From Armillaria gallica (lineage: Eukaryota > Basidiomycota > Agaricomycetes > Agaricales > Physalacriaceae), in the NCBI GenBank assembly GCA_037576215.1, contig JBANDB010000005.1, positions 3,534,001 to 3,598,000 on the forward strand: 64,000 nucleotides of DNA, given 5' to 3'. The translations under genes and the position numbers were made by a program. Positions 1-12,537 of the stretch are shown piece by piece; within the stretch, counting starts at the first letter, position 1; each line of letters starts with the position of its first letter. A model generated the notes under the pieces. It was not told the DNA's origin. It searched no databases and saw only the letters and a list, made by a program, of their open reading frames with translations.

Positions 1-549
1 GGAGATATTCAGGGCTGTGGCCATGTATATTCCTCCCCAATGACTCTGGCACACACAGCTCTAATCGTATGAATACACACCTTTATGGGTTTTATGGGCT
101 GTCGCGAGACTGATTACTGAGAGCCTCAATCTATTTGTTCCCGTTGGTCCCTGTAGCGACATTAAACCGGTGAGATGTTCTCAGTTGAAAGTTCGCACCC
201 GGTGGATATCATTGATCAGCAGAGTGTTGCTACGGTCTGTGACACTTTTCGTGGCGCCACAGAACCTCGCATACGGGACTCCGCATACCGGTTTTCTAAA
301 CTCTAGATCTTTATTCAATCTGTACTAACCTTACTTCGTGGGAGAATCACTGGCATATATAACTTCATTAAGTCGTTGGAAATTCTCTTGCCTTTCGCCA
401 CGTAGGTCTCTTGTCCCGGTTTCAACTTCCCTAGTTCCCGGACTGTCATTTCTGCTACCATAGAGCATCTGGCTTAGTGAAAATCATTCATTCTTGGTAT
501 GTTTCTCCTTTTTCATGTCCAGAATCGGAAATCTTATCTTCATTCATAG
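1..549. other. upstream flank of the F-box gene
   Basis: No gene recognised. The stretch immediately before the F-box start is pyrimidine-rich with short CT/TTC tracts, as is common upstream of basidiomycete genes. I see no clear TATA box and no homology to the repeat families found elsewhere in the window. Confidence 0.4.
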
Positions 550-1938
550 ATGTCGACGTCATCTCAAGGAGCTCTTGTCCCCCTGATACAATCCATTCCT
601 CGTTACAATCCTAGGTCATTCCGGATAGTGCAGCTCCTCCAGGCCAACGAGACGCCATCACCACAGGAGCTGTCTGAACTTCGTAGGACCGTTGCTGAGG
701 CCCCGCAAAATATCATTAACCTCGAGGCGACACGGGAGCTCTTAGATGTTTTAATCACACAGCAATCTTACGCATCCGATGCGCTAGATGATGCCAGATT
801 TATCACCCATTCTCCCCGCCGACTTCCCGAGGACGTGCTATTAGAGATATTTTATCATTGTGTCAATGAGGTTGTGGAGGCATTATGCGCGGGACAGACG
901 CGTTGTGTTTTGCATCACGATGCTGCGCCGTTGTCGCTATCTCAAGTGTGCCAAAGCTGGTGACGCGTAACCAATCAGGCACCTCTTTTATGGCGTTGTG
1001 TATCGGTTAACTTGGTTAATCACTACGTCACCCGAGAACATCATGCTGGCACTCCCTATACTAATCACGATGATCCTCGGAGCTCATATCTTCTCTGCAT
1101 TCATCTCCAAAGAGCCCGTCAGGTCCCTCTTCATGTATGCATCAATGGTCGCGATAATTTCACCCAAATCCCTTTGATTCCTCCTCTTCTCTCCACATCC
1201 AGTGCTTGGGTCGAGCTCTCCCTTCGACTCCCTTTCTCCGCATACCATCAACTTGTCACATGCCATGGATTCCTTGACCGTCTCCGGCTCTTGCGGCTAT
1301 CAGTCAATGATCACGCTAATTTTAACGGGATCATCGCTCCAACCGAAGCTGTATCGGTATTTTCCATAGCTCCGCAATTACGAGAAGTGTGCTGTGATGA
1401 TCTTCATAACGCATGTAATTTTTTCGCCTTTCCGCCAGATGGTGTTGAAAGATTTTCATCGAGGGCGGATAGCAAGGAGGATCTCGCGTCTTTGACGCTG
1501 CTCCCAAATGTGAAGGATCTCTCCCTCCACTGTTATGTGGATTCATTTCCCCAAGATCTATATGCGCAATGGACTGCACAAGGTCCAAGTCTCATTCGCC
1601 CCAACCTGTACCGAACTCTAGACTCAGTAACCTCTCTTCATATGCATCAACATGTTAATGGGCCCCAGGCATTGGCGCGTCTCTACTCTGCCCTCAATCT
1701 ACCTTCCCTGAGTTATCTCCATTTCCATTTCGAGAACTACGCGCAAGGCTATTACCTACCCATTGTCTCTGACTCCAACCGACACACCGTCACCACCCTA
1801 GAACTCACCAGTCGCCTCGAAATCGAGCAAGGTATACATTCTATCTACAACTTCCTGCGCTCATTCCCCAATCTCCATCGTCTCATTTTACGGATCAAAG
1901 ATGTGCCTGCAAGTTTGTACGTCTTGTTGACATACTAG
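550..1938 (+). pseudogene. F-box / LRR-like protein with one in-frame stop
   Basis: F-box proteins recruit substrates to SCF ubiquitin ligases through Skp1; basidiomycetes carry large, fast-evolving families. Here an N-terminal helical stretch (about residues 35-60, LSELRRTVAEA) leads into an F-box core, LPEDVLLEIFYHC, at about residue 93, followed by SLSQVCQSW. The next codon is TGA (961-963). The same frame then continues without another stop to 1938, giving the usual post-F-box APLLWRCVSV and a leucine-rich region (SLHCYVDSF, LSYLHFHFE, LHRLILRI). Total span is about 462 codons. The stop lies where family members have arginine, so a CGA-to-TGA change is the simplest explanation. The C-terminus may continue through an intron after 1915, which I could not settle. 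A recoded or spliced-out stop is less likely because no intron borders flank it. Confidence 0.75.
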
Positions 1939-2044
1939 TGGGTGAGGGCCAACACATCCGTGCGGCAGGTCCGAGTCCTACATTTTTTTCTTCATGTTTA
2001 ATACAATTTATCTGCTATTTTAATATATATACCAGGTGCCGCAT

Positions 2045-2599
2045 TTACACTTGTCTATGACTAAAATGATCCTGTGTTTTGCCAGACACGTCCTGCATGA
2101 GGTTTACATTGATGGTCGTCCCTTCTCTATGCGTACCTCTTGCTTGCACTATCCCATCATTGAGCCATACACTGCCATCTAGGTCAATGAATCTAGCGGT
2201 GAAATGTCCGTTACCATAGTACACTATGCCGGATAGGCAGTACAACACGGCAGTGCCATTTACCTCGATACTTATATTGAGATCAGGTGATACAGTTGTG
2301 AAGGCGACCGCAACATTTAACAAAGGAGGGGCGTACATGTACCTGTGACTTTCCACCATGTCGGACACACATACACTGCAGGATGCCACGGCTCGGGTGA
2401 TGGATCTTGCCTTGCATTTCTCGATAAACTGTTGAAGGGAACGTGTATCGCGTCCCCCAGGCTCCAATACACAACTCATCTTGGAGCACTGCACGACGTC
2501 GTGACTATTACTGCAAGTGTAATGTACGGAGTCAAACGCAACGGTACCACTGCACCATTTCAACATAACTGCCTCGGCACTCGTCTCCATCCCAAACAC
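2045..2599 (-). CDS. Ubiquitin-protease-like C-terminal fragment
   Basis: An open minus-strand frame of up to 184 codons. Its C-terminal third carries GIVYYGNGHFTARFIDLDG, followed by SVWLNDGI. This resembles the histidine box of USP-type ubiquitin proteases (tyrosine/histidine strand, H-F/Y-T/V, then a D/W-rich strand). Similar solitary domains occur in repeat-rich mushroom genomes. No cysteine box was found upstream, so the protein would lack half of the active site. The frame opens on GTG rather than ATG, so the 5' end is probably an exon border or truncation. The gene is tail-to-tail with the F-box gene, about 100 bp apart. The family call is inference from the one motif; it may be an uncharacterised family that only looks like USP. 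Confidence 0.4.
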   Translation of the reverse strand: MFGMETSAEAVMLKWCSGTVAFDSVHYTCSNSHDVVQCSKMSCVLEPGGRDTRSLQQFIEKCKARSITRAVASCSVCVSDMVESHRYMYAPPLLNVAVAFTTVSPDLNISIEVNGTAVLYCLSGIVYYGNGHFTARFIDLDGSVWLNDGIVQARGTHREGTTINVNLMQDVSGKTQDHFSHRQV

Positions 2600-4941
2600 G
2601 AAAGAGGTAGGGAATGCTCTATTTGTTCATAAACGTTAATAAAGGATTACCATTTGATGAACCATGATCCCATTGCCACCAAATGAGCGTGACTGTACCC
2701 ATTTCGTGGGGGACCCATTTAGGGCTCTCGGTTCTGGAAGGCATATCCCAGTGGCAGGGGTTCTTTTTTTAGTTATCTGACTGGCTCAAATTCAACTCGG
2801 CTGCTGCCTATGACACCTCTGCAGTGCATACCCACAAGCCCCAGCAACCGCCTCCCGATGTCACTCCATCTTTCTGATATCCTCGTTTCGGGTGAGTGGA
2901 CCAGCATGGCTAATATTCTGACTTTTGAAAACAGAACAGGATTGCTTGCACAATTACAAATCGACGTATGCTGGAGATCTGATTCTTAGGCTAGATATTT
3001 GACAGGGAAGGGAAGGACCACTTACTGCCCATTTACTGAGCGCTTGTGACTGAACAAGCGGAGCCATATCCCCGTAGCAGTCTCTATTTGGATCTGAGCA
3101 GGTGTGATGTATGTCGTTGTACGCACCTTTCTACTGAAAGGATCGTAGAGAAGGAACCCTCCCACGTGGAGTGGTAAAGTCGGTCCAGGAGTCTGAAGTC
3201 CGAAAATAGGTGGAAATTTGATATTCATGTCACGCCTCTTGATGATCAACCACAAGCACCACCGACGACCTCAATGCCCTTCAAGAGGATTCAGTAGCAA
3301 CATCCAAGCCTTTGGAGATGGCCTGTTTTACTCTCTTACTCTGTGACGTGCGATGCGACCAGATTGTATGCGTGCATTTGCTTCTTTTTTCCTTACTCTC
3401 ATATGCAGCCATGACACCGCGGAACCTATAGCAGCAGTATCCGCCTGCCCGTACATGCATAAATTCTCGTCTCATTCAGTGGTTCTTCAGCTTGAAGATT
3501 CTTGCGACGAATTTCTTCCTATTGAACGCAGTATGTACATTTTCCAACATTGCTTCAATATTGCTTGAACTGTATCTAGCTCATAACTGTCACCTTTGTC
3601 GTATACCGACTGTGGCTCTGATAGGCTGGCCTGAGTATGTACGGTTGAACTGCCTTCGGGCACCGTTTTTATCTGTGCACATTAGATTTTTGTCTTTCTC
3701 GCATAGGTGAAATGCTAGGCGTCTCCAATGTTATATCAAATTTGGGGCTTAGGCATCAGGTAGTACCTATGGCCGTGGTGTGTACTTGTCCTGAATTGTA
3801 TTCAATGTTCTGAACAATATCTAGGTTGGCTCTGTGATCGCTCCTTGGCAACTCTCTGTCTCCTGGGTCCGACACGTTCTCCGCAGAAGATGACCATCCA
3901 CTCCACCTTGAGGATCATCTTTATGTGGCCGCGAAGAATGCATTGGCAATGATCGCCTTTTTCATAGTGGAAAAGGTGTCGTGGGGTACTTTGGAGTTTG
4001 CGATGTTGTAGTACCAGTATGTTCTTTAGTACACTGTCGCTTTGACGCCGCTGAGATTGATTCAGCATCATGTTCCAAGTCAAAGTGACGTAATGCAAGA
4101 GTCGATTGGGCGGGGTGATGACTGTTACAAATAGTTACTAGTGAGTTTTATTCTACCTTCCTTGCCACTGTATCTTGACTCTCGTCATAGCTATCAGCAA
4201 TGGCTAGGATGCCTTTTTCAATGCCTGGTATCGTCATCTCATCCATGTGATGCTCGTCATAAGTGCACTTGTGTCCCCACTCGGGCAGCTAGCATAGACA
4301 GCATTGCGAGTCCGGTACTCGCCTTCACAGGCGTCGATGGCGAAATAAATATCCTCGGAAAAATAGGCGCACAGACAACCATTGTAATTCATCACCGTTT
4401 TGTCAATCCTTCCCGGCCATCAGACTCTCATGGATTCACTGAGTATTTATCATTTCCGTACTCATCTTTTCGCGTCTGATAAGGTAACAGATCTGGCTTC
4501 TCATCGTCGCTCTAGCAGCGGTCAGGTTATGGTCAACGTTCAAGATTTATAAGGGATTAGCCTGATGTCCGATCTTGCATTCTCATACATTGTATCTTCT
4601 TTGCATTGTTCCTTATCAAAGAATTTGACTCTTATCCTAGACTCCTCTGAACTCTGAGCACGATTCTCATAGTTTGCGAGCGGGGGTGTATGGATGACAA
4701 CGACTTCATGTAAGTTTCTCATCCTTCGAGGTTGATTTCTTTCTTATATGTTTCTGTGAAGCCCGATAGGTCAAAATTTGCTACAAGTGCAAACTATGTG
4801 TATACCAGTACGTCCACAGTCATATGCAGGATCACCCCAAACCTGATATTTGATGTAGGATACAGGCCTGCGATTTTTACTTAACCGCGACTCATTTGGG
4901 ATCATAAGAGTGAGTACACTACTGGTCTGTAACCCCTATAG
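2600..4941. other. no confident gene
   Basis: Several open stretches of 60-110 codons occur in both strands, but none has a recognisable motif or clean intron context. The last 300 bases hold a plausible splice acceptor (ending 4941) feeding the next feature, so upstream exons of that gene may be hidden here. One cysteine-containing stretch (CYKCKLC) lies near 4780. Confidence 0.35.
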
Positions 4942-5236
4942 GACAAGACGTGGACCCAAGGGGAGTACTAGCACGGTTGGCAGGCAGCAACCTGATACAC
5001 ACGGAAGAGAACGACGTGAACTACTACAGGGGATTGATTGAGGGGTCGAAGAAAAGGCGAGTGGACTTGATACACGTCAACGGGCTAGAGGCTAACAGTT
5101 TTGACGATGGTAGATACGCGAGGGCGACATAGTAGAGGCACAATGCTCCGTCATCTTCATGAGATGCAAAGGGAACGGTGCAAAGATGAAGTTGATCTTG
5201 CGAGGAGTGGCAATGGTAAATTGCAACCACGCCATG
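4942..5236 (+). pseudogene. fragment of uncharacterised Agaricomycete family (GDIVEAQ motif)
   Basis: The fragment begins after an AG acceptor at 4941. It reads DPRGVLARLAGSNLIHTEEN, then VNYYRGLIEG. In a second frame from about 5118 it reads GDIVEAQCSVIFMRCKGNGA, then MKLILRGVAMVN, ending at a GTGAGT donor at 5236. I recognise this order (R-G-h-L, H-T-E-D/E-N, then F-R-x-G-D-I-V-E-x-Q-h-S-F, then a KMxxhLRxhAhh strand) from hypothetical proteins scattered through mushroom genomes; no function is known to me. The two halves are out of frame and no intron fits between them, so a frameshift is likely. The usual acidic, lysine-rich C-terminal tail is not visible downstream. Confidence 0.45.
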
Positions 5237-6019
5237 GTGAGTGATACGGAAAGCATCACCGGGCACAACAACTGAAGGAATATTAGAATGCAGACCGCGA
5301 AAGGAGGAGAGGCACCGGATTCGAGATGGGAGCAGTGTCAGGAGGAAGGATGAAGAGGAAAGTAGGTTTCGAGTACGAAGAGGACGGTTTTGAGGAACAG
5401 GCATCGATGAAGAAACGTGCAGGAGAGGCGAGGGAGAGTGAGGTGGTGGAAAGAGAGACGGAGGAGAGAGAGGAGATGATAGAATAAACTCACAGCGAAA
5501 AATCGCCAAACATGCGTTGGAGTAACCAGTGGTGATACAAATTCTAAAATGTTACGAGAACATGGCGAAAAGAACGTTAATGTCATAGACCAAAGTTTCG
5601 GGCATCGGTCCAGAAGACAAAAAAACAAGTAGAGAATATCAAGAAAACATTGTAAAAGGGAGTCAACCGGTCCGACATGAGAGAAACAAGCAGAGAAACG
5701 AGAGACCAAATAAGGAGCCAAGGACGGACCAGACGCAAACAGACAGTAATCGGAGGTTGACGGAGTAAACGGGAAAAACTGGTGAAGCGAGAAGCGACAT
5801 CGAATAGAAATTTTCCCACGCAAAACTCAAGTAGGGAGGTCGGCAATCACCGAGATCAATTGATACCTCGAATAGATTTTCCCACGGGTCATTCAGGATG
5901 GCATAATAACCGAGATACCTATATACATAGGACTCGGAACCATGCACAGCTGAACCACTGTGATCACCTAAATATGCTCCCGCGCCTCGAAATTCTCGAA
6001 CTCCCCATTGCGACTATTA
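5237..6019. other. no confident gene; purine-rich plus strand
   Basis: The plus strand is strongly purine-rich from about 5300 to 5480 and again to 5800, which opens long serine/leucine-rich frames on the minus strand; these are compositional and not supported. Just before 6019 a short plus-strand LRR-like peptide, MLPRLEILELPI, suggests the tail of another F-box/LRR relic cut by the MITE that follows. Confidence 0.35.
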
Positions 6020-6490
6020 CTGTACTATTTCAACCGTAAGTTCAGTCACTGTTTAATTTTGTTAGGTGTTATGACAGTATTTCATCAGGTTGTCAGTTCA
6101 GACACTGATGTTAGGCATTAGGATTTACCAGTTCAGTTCAGTTCAGCCAGCATGGCCCGAGCTTCAGCGAGCTGAATTGAAAAACCTTAGCACATGTAGT
6201 ACCATACTCTCAGTCCTTTACCAGAATCTGCTTAAGTGTTTTGAGGATAACTGGCATGACACTAAGTTTTGGGAGCAGGAAGATCAGAAGGAAGCCAGAT
6301 TTACATACATTATTGTACAATTATTGTAGTTATGCACAAAAAATTAGATTTAAGAGGCAAATTTTAGCCCTATTTTGGTTTGCACGGATGTCAGTTCAGA
6401 CCCCTCTGTTAGGCATTAGGACATATGAAATAGGTTCAGTTCAGAGTCCGCTGTTAGGCGTTAGGTGAACTTACGGTTGAAATAGTACAG
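6020..6490. mobile_element. MITE, Tc1/mariner-like, TA target duplication
   Basis: A 471-bp non-autonomous element. Both ends carry the same perfect 25-bp terminal inverted repeat, beginning CTGTACTATTTCAACCG. TA flanks both sides (6018-6019 and 6491-6492), the hallmark of Tc1/mariner/pogo target duplication. Inside are three subterminal copies of a motif around TTCAGAC...CTGTTAGGCATTAGG (near 6092, 6388 and 6430). No transposase is encoded. It lies directly after an LRR-like relic. Confidence 0.8.
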
Positions 6491-8098
6491 TAGTGTCGAC
6501 AATATTTTTCAACGGTTTGTCGAGATGGTCAGATCACGCTCAGTAACAAAATTTAGACGTGACGATCACCAGCCAGGTGATCCACTGACCTGTGCGAGGC
6601 TAAAGGAGGTCCAGGTGGGATTCGGACGAGTGGCCTTTGGGCAGTACCTGGTGTGGCACAGCAACCCTGGCCACAGTGCATGGCTTAACGAAGCAATCGC
6701 TGACGGTCTTGTCCTTCGTGTCAGAGAGGCTGTTTCTGGGGGCAGGGTGGGCGGACAGCTCGTTTCTGAGGAGTGATTGGCTTCTCTTGACGCCTTCAGA
6801 TGTTGATAATAGAAAAAAGGTAACACCTTTTCGTCTCTTTATTTATGTTATGATAAACGAAAAGGTTTCCACATATTATAGATTCGAATTACCGCGGAGC
6901 TGGCTGCTGCACGAATCACTCTGGCTCCCATCTTCTTGTACACTTTCACCACCCTATTAAAATAGCGTGCTTTAAAGGCGCCTTTACTGAGCCCGATGAC
7001 TTTTCTGTTTACGTTTTACGAGATTATACAATGGCCAAATGGGCCGCTTGATATCACTCTCACCTCGTGTACATAAGTTATGGTATAAAGCAACCTCTCG
7101 AAAAGGGTCCAACAGTACTATCTAGTATTTCGCGGCCCACTTCCATCTTCTTGTGTGCTGGATTGACTACACGACTGTAGCGTCCAACACTCTTGGTACG
7201 GCACACAAGAAAGTCTCAGCGCATATTTGAATCCCGGCTTGCCAGCGATGAAGCGTCCGTTTCAGTAGGAGACAACTATATGCCACGGCAGAAAACCTTA
7301 AAATGGTAGAAGCGGGTTTCTACGTCTTACCCGAAGATCAGTGAACATCCTCATTAAAGTCTACTTGGACATACTCCATGGATAAAAATGTGGGTAATGT
7401 TAAGCGCTTGGGAAAGCTTCGTCGATATCTGATCAAAAGTGTCATTTTGGTGAGTCTGGTATCAGGACTAATTGAATAAGGATCGACCAATGGTTGGAGT
7501 CGCTGGGATGTGGTAAAGACTCGAACATGACAACCTTTTCGTCGATAAAGATGAGCAAGGCACCGGATTTTGAACTGTGCTAGATGCAAGTGATGTTAAA
7601 AAGAGTCCAGCGTGATGAGATGGCGGACGTGACGTACTCGGGAGGCCGTGAAAGTGTAATCAGTTCTCCCCATTGGTCTCCCTTCTCTATGGCCATCCTC
7701 GCCTCACACATACGGTCGTTCTTGTTACGTTGACGCGCCGTCTTGGGCGTACAGCCTGGGGATTCGTTGAAATCACGCTGGAGACACCACCATTGGAAGG
7801 AAAACTGAGGAATCAAAATCCATCAAAAGATGAGCGACTGAGCGTTCGTATTACTTCGCGGATTTTGTGACATGGTTTGGGACAAGTCTACGGGGGGCGA
7901 GCGAACTTGGCCGAAAGCTACAGATGCCCTCACATGCAATCAGGAATTGAGTCTACGGATGCACTCCATACTACATTTTGTTGGATATTCCTCTAGGAGT
8001 TGGTATCAGGTTACTGCACCATCTTAACAGGAGCCGGCATCTACGATACGCACCTCAAAGACCTAACCCTCAGTACTTTTGCCCACTAATACCGACCG
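6491..8098. other. no confident gene
   Basis: Mostly short frames. The minus strand from 7816 to 7338 is nearly continuously open in two adjoining frames of about 80 codons each, without motifs I recognise. It could be a short decayed gene downstream of the HET gene, but coding character is weak. Confidence 0.3.
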
Positions 8099-10262
8099 CT
8101 AAACGATCATAATACGTTGGCGCTTCGAGTCCAACCACGCTTTCGTGTTAGCACTGCGGCGGAACGGAGCACTGAACCAACCAACACGACGGAAAACAGG
8201 GTAGACACATTCTGCATTTGAATCTCGACTTTGACTCGGAACAAGAACGAGGCCATGCAATACAAAATCGCCAGCCTGCTGCAGTAGCTTCACCAGCGCA
8301 AGGTGAACATCGCCTATCGCCTATCGCCTCTGAGGCTGGTTCTATGGCATCGGGCATCACATCTCCAATCCGGCTTCCGTGCTTGTGATCGTCCGACTGC
8401 ACTGCTGGATCAAACAAGTGCCCCTCCTCTGACCCGGCAACTACCGGATCCCACACCGCAGGCCGTAAGATCACATCAAGAACGAGTTCACCATCCACAA
8501 CCTCGCCATAGGGATTAACCTCAACTACCTCACACCTCACACCGCTGCACAAAATATCCTCATTGGCGCACAAGCCCGTGAAGATTCCTCCGTCCATCGA
8601 TGCCCAACTCCACGAGGGCGCACGGTAATGATGCCCTTCCCTGCGATGGCGCTGGAGCTTCCCACAATTAAACCACAGCAGCGTCCCGGGGCTGGTGTTC
8701 CCACAGGCCTGCGAGGTACCGACTCTGAGGCCAGACGCGATGAAACTGCTCGACGATGCCTGAAAGGGCAACGAGCCGGTCCCGTGGCTTCGTGAGCGCG
8801 CGCAGGGTGTAGGTTTCTAGGATATCACACCAGGCTTTGAGGCTCGTCTTGTCGTCGAGGAGCAGTTCCACCGACCGAAGTCCACGGAGGAAGACGCTGT
8901 CAGGAAGTCGGGGGATGTCTTCTGCGTCGCACGGCTCGACAAAGTTGGGAGCGCCGTTTATGTTGTCATGAGATGTCTGGCACTCGTATAGGAGTGTGTG
9001 CATCGCGTAGATGAGTCGGCGCGGTGAGAGTGCGCGTTCCTCCAGGCACCACGCACGCTCGTCGACGGGCTCCTCTGGGGCAGTGCGTAAACCTTGGAGT
9101 TGCATCGTACCAATGTCCCCGTCTGGGCAACGAAAGGGAAGCAGTGTGCTCTCCAAGGAGGCCCACTCCGCCATAGTCACCCTCCGATCATGTAAAAACC
9201 CATCACTGACTTTGTGCGCACAAGCCGCAATGACGGTCACATAAGCATCATGGAATATCCTTCGCATCTGTGCGATCTCCCGGGCCTTGTCCTCTCGAGA
9301 ATCTTGGAGGATGCACAGGGCGTCCACCCAGAGGAAGCGTAATCCTAGTTTTCGAGTCACTGTGATGGCATCCGAGATGGTTTTGGGGATATTCTGTAAG
9401 GGAATGGCCTCGGTGTACGAATCCAAATTCGTTGTCTTCGTACAGTTGGGTTGGCTCTCGCCCCACACGTAACTGAGTGTGACGTAGTTGCCCTCGGCGC
9501 CTTGGCTAACGAAAAGGCGGGGCTGGTCTTCATCCGCACAATCTATCACCCGAGTCGGTAAACGGACACCCTGATGCCGGGGTGGAGGACAGCGGTCATG
9601 GCGTGAACACTCGTCGATACGTTTCTTGATCAGATCGTAGCTCTCGGGAGAATCGACGTCGCAAAAGACCTCACGGTCGTGAATAAATCTCGCTGCCGGA
9701 TCGTCTAGGTATAATCAGAACATGTACACATTCATGATACGCGCGTGGCTGACCTTCTGTAGTATATACCTGGAATATAGTCTTCCAGGTGTTGTCTATA
9801 ACGAGGAGAAGGGTCACCGAGTCATCCAGCTCTGACTCCCGCGCGAACCGCATCCCCACCTGGAATTTCCTCATCTTAGGCGGCGGCTGTGTCGTGTTTT
9901 CATAGAGTTTAGAGTTTAGAAAACCGGTATGCGATATCTCGGTACCTCTCGACCTCTCTGCGGAGGAGCGTGCACCACTGGCACGTCGCCCGTCGTTGCA
10001 TCTGCCCCCATGTAGGCGTGGTATATGAAAAGTCCGCCGATTCAGAGAAGATCATCTCGGATTGGGATACCCATGCTGTATGGAAAGAGTCGGGAGAAAA
10101 GAGTGTATGCCAGCAGGTTTCGCAGACTAGGTTATGTATTTCTGGAGGGGCCGGTATAGGCTTCGCTGGAGGAATCGTCAACGTTGGGGTGCCAGACGAG
10201 TCGGAGTCGGAGTCGAAGTCGAAGTCGTGACTCGGAGCAGGAGGTTCTGCATTCCTAGTCAT
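8099..10262 (-). pseudogene. HET-domain protein, broken by three small indels
   Basis: HET-domain proteins of filamentous fungi act in non-self recognition and can trigger cell death. The start is ATG at 10262. The N-terminal part has CETCW and CQWC cysteine pairs. A 49-nt intron (9705-9753; GTCAGC...CCTAG, branch TTCTGAT) rejoins the frame as FQVYTTE-DDPAARF. The HET core follows: NYVTLSYVWG, IPKTISDAI, LRFLWVDALCILQDS, a RAWCLEERALSPR box, then APSWSWASMDGG and a C-terminal LHGLVLVP strand. Three lesions break the frame: a duplicated heptamer AGAGTTT at 9904-9917 (gives an immediate stop), one extra base near 8682, and a third copy of heptamer ATCGCCT at 8309-8329. Each shifts by +1, and removing one heptamer copy in each case restores a sensible frame. 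Apart from these the gene looks young, with the intron and all motifs preserved. Confidence 0.88.
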
Positions 10263-12537
10263 GGTGCGGGGGAAAAAATGGCTGCGTTCGTGCGCCCTTG
10301 ATTGACCGACTCAGAGCACACTGCCACTGACAAATGTAGACGTCCGATGGGGACACAAAACCACCGGTAATGGGTCCTGACGCGGTTGAAGGGCCGTAAG
10401 GCTATTTCTTGTTGTGCTGACAACGACGCGATCGCCAGCTCCTTGTAGTTGTCAGCGACCCGACGGCTTCCAGGCACTACTATGGACTGTACAACTAGAT
10501 ATCAATAAGATTTCAGCCAGATGAGAATAGTAGACCTACGTGCAAGAGCAAAGCCTCCCAGTTGAACCATGCACGGCTCTCTGACTCTACGGCCATTATT
10601 ACGCCTCTCTCCGCTAGAAAAATGTTAAACCTTACGCCTCGCTCCATGCATCGCCCAAGTCAAAGGGTCGTTCAAGTTGAGGTGCAACCACTGTTGGCAA
10701 AGCAAAATTGATCAGTCGCCATGTCAAGAAATCTGAAGCAAACGGCTTCCAATTGCGTACCCATCCTTAGTCGAGCAAAGACAAGCACACATGGAACACT
10801 GGTGGTCGGTTGAAGTTTTGCATGTGCATGTCCGAGTCGATGGCGTGGTGGGAGACGATAAGAAGAGTTTTTGATCCCGCTCTCGATCGGTAGAATTTGG
10901 CCTTCTAAGCTGATTCTCCCTTCCATCAGAAGGCTCTCCTTGAGATGAGGCGACACGCTGAACACCACTTCACTGATAACTTAGATATCTCACTTCCACG
11001 CAGGCCAACGATCGAAAATAAGTTGCATACTAAATATAGTTTGCTAGTGACTTGGTGTAACAAACCAGGAGAGATTCACGGCTGGAGAACATGATAATAA
11101 TAATGCACACAGGGGAGATAATCTTCACGAAACATCCGTTGGAGCATTACATTATGACCGAAGCCAATTATTTCCACCTGCGTGAAATCACCCGATATAT
11201 AGCTTCTCGTGAGTTTTGGTCCTTCGAAGTCATGTCCAAGCTCGCAGTGCGAGAATTTCAATAAAGGGCTAAAAAATCCTATTAAGACGATGGCCTTAAG
11301 GTCGTGACTGATAAGACCCTACCTTACACGGTATCTCCCCATTTGCATGAATCGATGTACTAACTATTCCTACTACTCCTATTACACATATACCGGAGAA
11401 TGCACGCTGTGGCATCGATGCCAATGATGACTAACCGGCGTACCGAAATGAAGTCAAGAGAACTATCTGGCAAAAGATCAGTAAGTAATCGGAAGGTAAT
11501 AGACCAAACTCACGTAAAGTCGCGTAATAAGCCAAGGTTGCATTTCCCGCCCCGTTCATTCTGCAGTACTTGATGTTCTCGATGTAGCAAGCACGCTAGC
11601 TTCCACGTATAGGGCTGAACAATTTTGCTTCGTCGGGGGCTCTCGGCAGTAGTCGGCGGTGGCTATGAAGCGAAGGATATAGAGCCGGCGGGATGACTTT
11701 GATGTTCTTGTACCCTGATGAGGCTACATCACGCGAAAGGAGGATAGAAATACACATGTGAGGGACTCGTGCTTCTTGAGATTATCCATTATGAACTGCA
11801 GAGAAGATTGATATCAGTACAAGGTCAACAGAACGAGGATCGTGAACATACTGGAGTCGTAGCACGATGTTCTTCCCAAGCTCTCCTCCAGGTCCGTCCT
11901 CCAAAGTTGTCTTGGTGGCACGTCATCCAGACTCCGAGAGTTGTCCAAGCTGAGGCGGTGTCACTGTTCGGATGCACAGATTCAGGACCGTCTCAGGCTA
12001 GTCGGAAGGGTCTGGATTCGGTGGCGATGGTAGCAGAATGAGCTCTGCGACTGTGGACCCTCTACCTACTGTCCACGGAGATTTGTTTGCAGTATGAGCG
12101 TTCGCCCCCGGGCTGGAATCGGTGAGTACAGAGGATGATATGAGCACATTGGACGAAGTGGACGATAAGTAGGCGCGTCGGAGAATGGGAATAGTATTGC
12201 AACAACTAGCGGCGCGGTAATTGCTGACCGTCTCCATTTTGTAGGCCGCCAAACCTTGCATGCGTCCATCGTAGCATTGGAACTAGCGGTCCCACAGCGA
12301 ATATCATAGATGATGATGGAAACATCCCCTCCTCTCTACCAGACGCGTAATCAAGGAGAAGCGGGTTCCTTCCTTCCTGGGATGGTTCAAGACAGACGTA
12401 CTCCATCCTATCTCCCATATCCGGTATTGAAATCGACTTCGGATTGGGGATCTCCACACCGACGGCGACGGCGACTTCGTGTAGACTCGGAGGAAAACTC
12501 TTGGCTGATGAGCGGAACAAGGAATGATGCTGCAACT

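Noticed and set aside
5024..5950. Overlapping minus-strand serine/leucine/phenylalanine-rich frames of 85-161 codons
   Set aside because: They arise from purine-rich plus-strand DNA, have no motifs or splice context, and overlap each other in different frames.
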